The notes under the pieces are model-generated. The model did not search any database. It worked only from the letters and a program-made list of their open reading frames with translations, and had not been told where the DNA came from. From assembly GCA_026392765.1 (NCBI GenBank), contig JAPLBL010000028.1, positions 1-45,930 on the forward strand: a stretch of DNA of 45,930 bases. Reading direction: 5' to 3'. The position numbers and the translations under genes were made by a program. This stretch comes from Actinomycetota bacterium. Its GTDB lineage: Bacteria; Actinomycetota; Actinomycetes; Nanopelagicales; Nanopelagicaceae. Position 1 is the first letter of the stretch. Each line of letters starts with the position of its first letter. This document shows, in pieces, positions 1-7,449 of the stretch.

Positions 1-222
1 ATACGGAGGATTAACGCAGTTATAGATTGCAGCTGCACTCGGAGCAATCTGCAGGAGTTTAGAAAGGTCGGCTACATCTGCTGTAACTTTCTTGATGTTC
101 TTGTGAGTCGGCCCAGAGCCTGAGCGGGTTATGACAATGACATCTTGGCCATCATTGGCAAGCAACTCAGCAAGTGTGCTTCCGACTATGCCAGCACCTA
201 CGACTACATGTATTCCGCTCAT
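1..222 (-). CDS. NAD(P)-dependent epimerase/dehydratase or NmrA-like protein (partial, C-terminus outside window)
   Basis: Reverse-strand translation from ATG at 222: MSGIHVVVGAGIVGSTLAELLANDGQDVIVITRSGSG...; Rossmann GxGxxG motif; runs off the window edge. Confidence 0.75.
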   Translation of the reverse strand, partial: MSGIHVVVGAGIVGSTLAELLANDGQDVIVITRSGSGPTHKNIKKVTADVADLSKLLQIAPSAAAIYNCVNPPY

Positions 223-276
223 GACACTCCCTTTTGAAAATTGACTGAGCCGAACGATAATGGCACAATGTTAACA

Positions 277-891
277 ATGTCAACATTAAAGAAATCCCAT
301 GCTGAGTTCCACCATGGGGATTTACAGGCTGCTCTCGTTACTGCGGGGCTTCGCCATGTTGAAAAGCATGGGTTGAACTCTTTAGGTCTTCGCCAATTAG
401 CTCTGGTAACAGGAGTTAGCCCAACTGCTGTATATCGCCACTTTGCAGATCTTGAGCATTTAAAAGCTGCTGTTGGCAAAGCAAGCCGAGAAACTTTAGG
501 AAAGATGATGCTGGATGCTCTTAAATCTGCGCCAGCCAATAAAACCGCAAAGGGGGCAATAGCTCGCTTCCTTGCAATCGGCGGCGCTTATATCGATTTT
601 GGAATTAAGAAATCTAACCTTAGTGAGATCGCATTTATTTGCTTTGATTCCCCAGAACTTGAGCCAGACTCTCCAAATCCATCTGAATTGTTAATGGCCT
701 CACTCACTGAGTTAAATGAAATTGGGTGCTTGTCAGATAGGAACTACAAGACCGCTCCAACTATTGCCTGGAGTATGGTTCACGGCTTTGCTGGACTGGC
801 CGCACAAGGAGCAACGGGTAATTCTGGAGAGACGTTGGCTTCTAAAAGAGATGTCCTGATGGCAGTGCTTAAATCGCTTGATATTAAATAA
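277..891 (+). CDS. TetR/AcrR family transcriptional regulator
   Basis: HTH 'LNSLGLRQLALVTGVSPTAVYRHFADLEHLKAAV' typical of TetR_N. The ORF opens at 241; ATG 268 or 277 are more likely starts. Stop TAA at 889-891 overlaps the att repeat. Confidence 0.85.
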   Translation: MSTLKKSHAEFHHGDLQAALVTAGLRHVEKHGLNSLGLRQLALVTGVSPTAVYRHFADLEHLKAAVGKASRETLGKMMLDALKSAPANKTAKGAIARFLAIGGAYIDFGIKKSNLSEIAFICFDSPELEPDSPNPSELLMASLTELNEIGCLSDRNYKTAPTIAWSMVHGFAGLAAQGATGNSGETLASKRDVLMAVLKSLDIK

Positions 892-909
892 GAAGAGTCG
901 CCCTATAAG
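889..909. repeat. Left attachment site (attL); 21-bp direct repeat TAAGAAGAGTCGCCCTATAAG, remnant of original rnpB 3' end
   Basis: Identical to 7450-7470; integrase gene ends 4 bp inside it. Confidence 0.9.
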
Positions 910-912
910 TTC

Positions 913-2040
913 CTAGGCCAACATTCGCTGCTCATGCTGGATTTCGAGTTGTCCAACAACATAGGCGTCGAGACGTTCGCTAACTTCATGAAGATCTCGT
1001 GGGAAAAGATGGCCATAAGTATCCATAGTTTCAAGGATTGATTCATGACCAAGCCATTCTTGAATCTGTTTAGCGTTATTACCTAACTTAATTAGTACAG
1101 AGGCGCAAGTATGTCTCAATTGATGCATACCTTCACCTTTGTCAAAACCTAATGGACGAGCAATCAAACGAAACATTGCTGATGCATCTTTATATCGCCA
1201 GACATTTCCAGACCTATTCTGCAGAATCAAAGCATGAGGACCAAGACCATGTTGATCTCTATGTTCAAGCAACAACTTTTGCAAATACGGTGAGAAGGGG
1301 ATTGTTCTGTAGGACTTAGAAGTTTTCAAATGATCGGCAAATATCTTTTTGCTATCTCTACTAAGTTGACGATCTATGGTGATCTCTTGATTCTCAAAAT
1401 CTAAACGATCCCACGTTAATCCAAGAACTTCAGATGGACGCATGCCGGTAAAAAAGCCTATCCAGACCGCAATCTGCCAACGAGGAGCAAACCCGTCAAC
1501 AAGGTTCTTCACTGTTGCCATATCTAAGGGAACAATTCTTTTTTCGGTCTTAGGTTTTCTACGCTTAATCTTTGACATCGGATTCTTGTGGATTACCTCA
1601 TTGTCTAAAGCAACCCGGAGTATCGAACCTAGTTGATTGGTTAGTTTCTCAATATAACTTTGCTTTAACTGGTACCCAGTTGTTGCCACTGTGTTCTTTA
1701 GGCGAACTCTCCACCTTTGAATTTCAGATGGGGTGATTGAGCCAATTGCCCTATCTCCAAACTCAGGGTCGATGTGACTGTTGTAAATGTTCTCATAATC
1801 AATTTTCGTCTGATCCTCTACATCCAGAGAGGGACCCCAGATTTCTTGTACAAACTCACGAAGAGTCATGTTCACCTCTGACGGTCGAGTGTTCTTGCCT
1901 CTACGTTCCATTGCCTCTTGTTCTTCGGCAAACTGCTCGGCTTCCCGCTTGGTGGAAAAGCCACCTTTTTCAGCTTGTTGCCCCTGTCGGGTACGCCAAC
2001 GTGCTGAGAAATACTTTCCGCGTTTACGTGCATATGCCAT
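913..2040 (-). CDS. int: Tyrosine recombinase/site-specific integrase
   Basis: Catalytic motifs 'TGMRPSEVLGL', 'HQLRHTCASVLIKLGNNAKQIQEWLGHESILETMDTYGHL'; N-terminal AP2-like integrase DNA-binding region. Confidence 0.95.
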   Translation of the reverse strand: MAYARKRGKYFSARWRTRQGQQAEKGGFSTKREAEQFAEEQEAMERRGKNTRPSEVNMTLREFVQEIWGPSLDVEDQTKIDYENIYNSHIDPEFGDRAIGSITPSEIQRWRVRLKNTVATTGYQLKQSYIEKLTNQLGSILRVALDNEVIHKNPMSKIKRRKPKTEKRIVPLDMATVKNLVDGFAPRWQIAVWIGFFTGMRPSEVLGLTWDRLDFENQEITIDRQLSRDSKKIFADHLKTSKSYRTIPFSPYLQKLLLEHRDQHGLGPHALILQNRSGNVWRYKDASAMFRLIARPLGFDKGEGMHQLRHTCASVLIKLGNNAKQIQEWLGHESILETMDTYGHLFPRDLHEVSERLDAYVVGQLEIQHEQRMLA

Positions 2041-2828
2041 TACTTTGCACCTCCACGACTACGAGAGAGCCAGTTCGTTAATGTGATGTCTCCATCTAAT
2101 TCCTTAAATGCCTTCTCCCCCATTTTCGTGAGAGTGCCACCGGATTTGCCTTTGCCACTTGCAGTCAGCCACCCTTGTGATCTCGCTACTCGCAATGCTG
2201 CATAGATAGTCGTGCTCTCAACATCAAGGTCCACACATATTTGCTTAACAATGTTGCTACTTCCTGACTTCGATAATTCTGAGTAGATCATTGCGATCGC
2301 AATAGAGTCTGCTTTAGTTGAAACTATTTCCAATCTATTGCGTAATGCTTTCTCAAATGGTGAACCTGATTTACCGTCTTTAAAGGTAATTGTGGAAACA
2401 GAATCCACAGCAGATAAACGTAAGGGCTTACGGTATTCGTCTTCAATCTTCATGCGGCAAGCGCGCATACATTTAAGGTGCTCTATTTCAATCTTGGAGT
2501 AGGGCAGCTCACGAAATAGGGCTGCACGAAACCCTTGAGAAGGCGCATCTTTCTGGAGCGACGCCACATGCAGTCTGGCTACTTTCTCCTCATTGCTAAC
2601 TGGCAAGAATTTATCGATTTGCGCTTGCACCTCGACTCCTGCGATCTTGAATTGCATCCGTACATCTACTCGACTCTTAGACCGGTCTACAAAGTCATTA
2701 AGCAGCACAGATCCAATCGCATGTATCCACACGCGGTAGTTACCAAGATCTGGAATTACGACGTCGTGCCAGCTAATCGCGTGAGATGAGTCATGGGCTT
2801 TTGCTTCCCAGAAAATTCCGCTATCCAT
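2040..2828 (-). CDS. Hypothetical protein with C-terminal winged-helix-like region, co-transcribed with integrase
   Basis: ORF extends to 2909 but MDSGIFWEAK... (ATG at 2828) is a likely start. C-terminus 'IVKQICVDLDVESTTIYAALRVARSQGWLTASGKGKSGGTLTKMGEKAFKEL' resembles a wHTH. Stop overlaps the integrase ATG (TAATG). Confidence 0.6.
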   Translation of the reverse strand: MDSGIFWEAKAHDSSHAISWHDVVIPDLGNYRVWIHAIGSVLLNDFVDRSKSRVDVRMQFKIAGVEVQAQIDKFLPVSNEEKVARLHVASLQKDAPSQGFRAALFRELPYSKIEIEHLKCMRACRMKIEDEYRKPLRLSAVDSVSTITFKDGKSGSPFEKALRNRLEIVSTKADSIAIAMIYSELSKSGSSNIVKQICVDLDVESTTIYAALRVARSQGWLTASGKGKSGGTLTKMGEKAFKELDGDITLTNWLSRSRGGAK

Positions 2829-2860
2829 GAGTGCTCCTATCAACTTTTGACAGAATCCTA

Positions 2861-2904
2861 ACAGACCTCCTATAGTCTGTCTAATAGGTTTTAACCTAAA
2901 ACCT
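2861..2904. promoter_or_regulatory. Palindromic operator-like sites in the divergent intergenic region
   Basis: ACAGAC(2861-2866)...GTCTGT(2875-2880) and AGGTTTT(2886-2892)-AACCT-AAAACCT(2898-2904) between divergently transcribed genes. Confidence 0.45.
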
Positions 2905-2923
2905 AACACTAACGGAGGTATAA

Positions 2924-3166
2924 ATGATTGAATTGAACCGCAATACCCGGCTCACCATGCGTGAGGCGGCCGTATATCTAGGTCACTGCTATTCCTGGAT
3001 TCACGCTAACCACCGCGTACTTGGCCTTAAGGGTTACCAGATTGGCGGTCGCTGGTACTTCGATCGGGCGGACCTGGACGCATGGATCCGGAATGCAAAG
3101 GCTGGTTCTCAAACTAAGGGGTACCTACCGCTTCGTGAAACAAAGAAGGGCCGGGTGCGTTTGTAA
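2924..3166 (+). CDS. Small helix-turn-helix DNA-binding protein (AlpA/MerR/excisionase-like)
   Basis: 'LTMREAAVYLGHCYSWIHANHRVLGLKGYQIGGRWYFDRADLDAWIRN' matches the HTH_17/excisionase pattern; GGAGG RBS upstream. Confidence 0.75.
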   Translation: MIELNRNTRLTMREAAVYLGHCYSWIHANHRVLGLKGYQIGGRWYFDRADLDAWIRNAKAGSQTKGYLPLRETKKGRVRL

Positions 3167-3483
3167 TGTTTGAGGACGAGATTGATCTTGAAGACTTCTA
3201 TGGAATGCCATCCGCCGCTGCATTCGGTGTTCTCATGCAGATTATTACATCCAGCGGAAAAGTATCCACGACACATGATTTGTTGGAGTGCTTTTCGGAT
3301 GGGATCCATGACTTGAGTAGGGCTGTTGGTGAACTTCAAATGTTGGGTTTCTTAGACGTTACTGCAATAGAAGTAGAAGGCATGCCGACGGTAAAGCTAG
3401 ATATAACTTTTCTCGGCCATACGTATCTATCAATGTTTGCATGGGAACTTATTGATAGTTATCAGTCTTACTTTAGGAACTAA
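3166..3483 (+). CDS. Hypothetical protein, 105 aa
   Basis: ATG overlaps the upstream stop (TAATG), same strand, in operon with the rep-like gene. Confidence 0.55.
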   Translation: MFEDEIDLEDFYGMPSAAAFGVLMQIITSSGKVSTTHDLLECFSDGIHDLSRAVGELQMLGFLDVTAIEVEGMPTVKLDITFLGHTYLSMFAWELIDSYQSYFRN

Positions 3484-3489
3484 TGCCTG

Positions 3490-4788
3490 ATGAAGAATGA
3501 TAAAATAGTTTCATCGACTCAGCGATACGGTAGTTACACCAAACCGATAGATGATTTTGATAAATACCAGAAGAGGTCAATAGGCTCTAATAGGGGTCTT
3601 TATCTACCTATTTATACGAGTATTAGTGAGTTTGATGGTGCTCCTGCCTCCAGCGAATCGCAAGATTCAAAGGATGCGGAGCGGGGCTATCTATCTACTG
3701 GTACATGTGGGGTAGATAAGACCCGTATAGCGGTAGGAATACAGTCAGATAGCGTGCATATCCCAACATTTCTTGAAAAACTTCTCCCCGCGAGAGGCGG
3801 CGGAACGCCCAGCGATGGCGTTGTAAAGATTGAAGGCTTTCTTTCTGTCTACATTAAGTGGGACTTCTTAAATCAAAGACTGTACTTAGAATTCAACCCG
3901 TCTGATCTCTGCAGAGATGATGGAACAGAACTGCTGCCGCTAGAACTTCTATCCATGGCCACAGAGATAGTAATTCGTAGGGTCTTTTTACTAGGTGACC
4001 CGGATGCACTTCCTATAGGCGCCAAACCTGGAGCCAAAAAGGGTGAGCACTTCATACTTCCTGACGATTGGACCAAAGATATTGAGGTCTTTCGCCTCGA
4101 CCTGGCAAGGGATTTTCACATTACTGATCCTAGGTTCTCACTGCGGCAGCTTGAACATCTTTGGCCCAGTAGATCCAGGTACAAAGCGGCGACCCACTTT
4201 CTCAACGGCGGAAAGCTAAACACTTTGAGCTACCCGGTTGCAGACCGAACTACCAAGATCAAGCTGTATGACAAGCATGTAGAGAGAAAAAACAAGCCGA
4301 TAAAGGGCGCACCACCGATCCCCCCTGGGACATTTAGATTCGAGATTTCTATCCCTCGCTACCAGCTGAAGATTGTGCACCTAAATACATTGCATGTACT
4401 CACAAAGCCGCGATTAGTAAAGCTCCTAAAAGAAAAATGGGAAGTCTCTAACTATTGGAGCAACCTCATATGGGAGGGCGAAGCGATGGATTTAGCCCAT
4501 GAAGCCAAATTACCCGCTTCGAGAGTTAATGAAGTCCTTGGTTATGTGCAATGCCAAAGCCAGGGCATCTTTATGCGATACAGCAGAACGAGCGAGCGAG
4601 CGCTTAAAGCCGATGCAAAAAAGCTCGGGTTATCCCTAAGTAAACCGATTACTAAACAGGGAAAGCCCTACGCCCATCTGCACTTTATGTCGGGGAATCT
4701 CGCTGCCCCATTACCTGAGACGTTTAACAGTACAAAAGGCGGATTGTTCAGCATCATTGGTAGTAAACCCATACCAAAACTTATCTAG
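3490..4788 (+). CDS. Putative replication initiation protein (rolling-circle/phage gene II or Rep_trans-like)
   Basis: Motifs 'EVFRLDLARDFHI', 'TTKIKLYDKHVE', 'GTFRFEISIPRYQLK' resemble phage/plasmid rolling-circle Rep proteins; position before a xis-like gene. Confidence 0.6.
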   Translation: MKNDKIVSSTQRYGSYTKPIDDFDKYQKRSIGSNRGLYLPIYTSISEFDGAPASSESQDSKDAERGYLSTGTCGVDKTRIAVGIQSDSVHIPTFLEKLLPARGGGTPSDGVVKIEGFLSVYIKWDFLNQRLYLEFNPSDLCRDDGTELLPLELLSMATEIVIRRVFLLGDPDALPIGAKPGAKKGEHFILPDDWTKDIEVFRLDLARDFHITDPRFSLRQLEHLWPSRSRYKAATHFLNGGKLNTLSYPVADRTTKIKLYDKHVERKNKPIKGAPPIPPGTFRFEISIPRYQLKIVHLNTLHVLTKPRLVKLLKEKWEVSNYWSNLIWEGEAMDLAHEAKLPASRVNEVLGYVQCQSQGIFMRYSRTSERALKADAKKLGLSLSKPITKQGKPYAHLHFMSGNLAAPLPETFNSTKGGLFSIIGSKPIPKLI

Positions 4789-4794
4789 GAGATT

Positions 4795-4995
4795 ATGAGC
4801 ACTTACCTTTCCCCCGCCCAAGTAGCGCAGATTATGGGCGTTAGCCGAGACACCGTTTATTCCATGATCCATAGGAACCAATTAGATTCATACCTATTCG
4901 GAAGAAGTAGACGCATCACCCAGGAGCAGATTGATGATTGCTTGAATCGTAGATATCAACGCCCTATAGATGCAACTAAACCAAGGCGCCTGTGA
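4795..4995 (+). CDS. xis: Excisionase-family HTH DNA-binding protein
   Basis: 'YLSPAQVAQIMGVSRDTVYSMIHRNQLDSYLFGRSRRITQEQIDDCL' is a canonical HTH_17/excisionase domain. Confidence 0.8.
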   Translation: MSTYLSPAQVAQIMGVSRDTVYSMIHRNQLDSYLFGRSRRITQEQIDDCLNRRYQRPIDATKPRRL

Positions 4996-5341
4996 ACATA
5001 TCCGATATCTACTGCTAACTATCATGATAAGAATATGGAAAGTGACCTTGCAAATTAGTAATAACCTTAATCGGCTGCCTCACCATTTATGCCTGTGCCT
5101 GATAAACGGTTACTAAGATGCACATCTATTGGAACGGCCCTTGGAAACCAAGTGGTGCGCTCGCCGGCTTATTAATATATAAGAGCAGTAGCTTTGAAAA
5201 TCATACAGAAGAGGGGGTATGCCTTAAGACGGTGATTTCTAGGGAATGCCATCAGGCCGTCTCCGTAGGTAACGTTTTTTTCCTCAAGGCCGTAGCCTAA
5301 ATTGATTAATCGGTAACGAGTTCGTTGATGATGTCAGACCA

Positions 5342-7309
5342 ATGCGAGACACTTTAGGCATGGCGAGCGACAAGGACTCCGGAGTTCCAGTAAAGCGAGG
5401 CTCAATCAGTCTTGCTCAAAACAATCCTGAGCTAGCCAAAGAAGCATTCGGGTGGGACCCAGAGCTTGTTCCTTTCGGCAGTAAAAAGAAACTCAAGTGG
5501 AAATGTCCCCAGGGTCATATTTTTGAAGCAACAGTGTCGAATAGAGCTCGCGCAGGAACAAAATGCCCATATTGTGCAAATGTTTCAGTGTTACCCGGAT
5601 TCAATGACCTAGCAACCACAAATCCAGAATTAGCGAAACAAGCTAATGGTTGGGATCCAAAAATAGTCATTGCTGGAAGTAAAAAGAAATTACCTTGGAA
5701 ATGCGATCAAGGGCATGTTTGGGAAGCGACATTGGAAGGTAGATCAGGCCAAAATAGAGGTTGCCCCTACTGTTCAAATTATAAAGTGTTACCCGGATTC
5801 AATGACCTAGCAACCACAAATCCAGAATTAGCGAAACAAGCTAATGGTTGGGATCCCACAACTGTGATTGCAGGATCTGCGAGAAAAATGAGTTGGGTCT
5901 GTCAATTCCAACATACCTGGATTGCGGCGTTATATACCCGTACCGGGAAACAGAATCAAGGTTGTCCTTATTGTTCAGGCAAGAGAGTGCTTAGCGGATT
6001 TAATGATTTAAGAACGACCCATCCCGATATTGCGAAAGAAGCAGTCGATTGGGATACGACCAAAGTTAGTAAAGGTAGTGGCGGAGAGAAGAAGTGGCGC
6101 TGCAAATTTGACCATCAGTGGAATGCAACGATCGGTTCACGAGTGCGAGGTCGCGGTTGCCCTATTTGCTCGGGTGCCAAGATTCAAAAGGGTTTCAATG
6201 ATCTTGCCACTACACACCCAGAACTAAGTAAAGAAGCCCACGGTTGGGATGCATCAACAATTTCAAAGGGTTCACCAAAAAAACGTGAGTGGATATGCTT
6301 AATGGGTCATATTTGGGAGACATCAGTTGGAGCAAGAGCAGGGCTGAATAGTGGATGCCCGTATTGCTCTGGACTCAAACCAGTAATTGGTGAAACCGAT
6401 CTTTTAACAACGCACCCTGAAATTGCAGCCGAAGCACATGGTTGGGATCCAAGAACTATCAGTAGGGGTAGTGCTAGATCGTTAACATGGAAGTGTTCAA
6501 TCAACCATATTTACAAAGCTGCTCCCGCTAGCAGAGCCTTGCAAGGTAACGGCTGTCCGTATTGTTCCGGACATCAATTTTTAAAGGGCTTTAACGATCT
6601 TGCAACAAGATATCCCGAGATTGCGGCTGAAGCAGATGGTTGGGACCCTTCACTCTTTGGTAGAGCTAGCACGAAGAAGATGAACTGGCTTTGCCCCAAG
6701 AAACATAGCTACACAACAAGAATTTCACAGAGAACTCTGAATCAAAGCGGATGTCCTATCTGTGCGGGACGCACTGTGTTAGCTGGATATAACGATATTT
6801 CTACGCTGTTTCCAGATATCGCTCGTGAAGCCGATGGTTGGGATCCAAGATCTTTTGTGGCTGGAAGCAATAAGAAACTTCGCTGGAAATGCGAAGAGGG
6901 CCACAACTGGATGGCAATTGTTAATGATCGAACATATGGTTCAAGAGGCTGCCCTACATGTGCCAAAGCTGGATTCGATCCCAACAAAGATGGGTGGCTC
7001 TACTTCTTAACTCATCCGGAGTGGGAGCTTTTCCAAATTGGTATTACTAACAATCCCAACAAGCGAGTTGGAACTCACCTAAAGTCGGGATGGGAAGTAA
7101 TTGAGATTCGTGGTCCTATGGATGGCCACCTAACCCAGCAATGGGAAACGGCCATGTTAAGAATGTTGAGGTCCGAAGGAGCTGACTTATCTAACGGTTC
7201 TGTTGCAGGAAAGTTTGACGGCTACTCTGAAGCTTGGAGTAAATCCATATTTGAGGTTCATTCAATAAGCGAACTAATGCGCATGACCGAGCAGTACGAG
7301 GAAAAATAG
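5342..7309 (+). CDS. Eight-repeat zinc-ribbon (DUF4379-like/treble-clef) protein with C-terminal GIY-YIG-like nuclease domain
   Basis: Eight ~66-aa units of 'GFNDLATTxPELAKxAxGWDPxxxxxGSxKKxxWxCxxxHxWxAxxxxRxxxxxGCPYCSG', each with C-x3-H and C-x2-C. C-terminus 'WLYFLTHPEWELFQIGITNNPNKRVGTHLKSGWEVIEIRGPMDGHLTQQWETAML' fits GIY-YIG. Start may be ATG 5342 or 5360. Confidence 0.8.
   Translation: MRDTLGMASDKDSGVPVKRGSISLAQNNPELAKEAFGWDPELVPFGSKKKLKWKCPQGHIFEATVSNRARAGTKCPYCANVSVLPGFNDLATTNPELAKQANGWDPKIVIAGSKKKLPWKCDQGHVWEATLEGRSGQNRGCPYCSNYKVLPGFNDLATTNPELAKQANGWDPTTVIAGSARKMSWVCQFQHTWIAALYTRTGKQNQGCPYCSGKRVLSGFNDLRTTHPDIAKEAVDWDTTKVSKGSGGEKKWRCKFDHQWNATIGSRVRGRGCPICSGAKIQKGFNDLATTHPELSKEAHGWDASTISKGSPKKREWICLMGHIWETSVGARAGLNSGCPYCSGLKPVIGETDLLTTHPEIAAEAHGWDPRTISRGSARSLTWKCSINHIYKAAPASRALQGNGCPYCSGHQFLKGFNDLATRYPEIAAEADGWDPSLFGRASTKKMNWLCPKKHSYTTRISQRTLNQSGCPICAGRTVLAGYNDISTLFPDIAREADGWDPRSFVAGSNKKLRWKCEEGHNWMAIVNDRTYGSRGCPTCAKAGFDPNKDGWLYFLTHPEWELFQIGITNNPNKRVGTHLKSGWEVIEIRGPMDGHLTQQWETAMLRMLRSEGADLSNGSVAGKFDGYSEAWSKSIFEVHSISELMRMTEQYEEK
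5587..5856 (+). repeat. 72-bp exact intragenic duplication (5587-5658 = 5785-5856)
   Basis: AGTGTTACCCGGATTCAATGACCTAGCAACCACAAATCCAGAATTAGCGAAACAAGCTAATGGTTGGGATCC present twice, offset 198 nt (66 codons). Confidence 0.95.
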
Positions 7310-7401
7310 AAATAACTTTGCCCCTTTTCATGCCCCCACCGCCCCCAAAACATCCCCAAAAAGTTGAATTTTCTTAATATGTTTTGGGAAAAATTAACAA
7401 A

Positions 7402-7440
7402 GCTGCCACGCTCAATTTCGACATCCTTGAGCATGGCAGC
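7402..7440 (-). terminator. Probable rho-independent terminator for rnpB, carried by the element
   Basis: Stem GCTGCCAcGCTCAA / TTGAGCaTGGCAGC; read on the minus strand it is followed by TTTGTTAATTTTT. Confidence 0.65.
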
Positions 7441-7449
7441 GATGTAATT

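Noticed and set aside
219-539. 106-aa minus-strand ORF
   Set aside because: Antisense to TetR with no recognisable domain; the true minus-strand gene starts at 222 and runs left.
5118-5300. 60-aa ORF upstream of the cargo gene
   Set aside because: No recognisable domain, weak initiation context; cannot support it as a gene.
5342-7309. Regularly spaced repeats considered as a CRISPR array
   Set aside because: ~198-nt periodicity lies within one long ORF and reflects protein modules; no short identical repeats with unique spacers.
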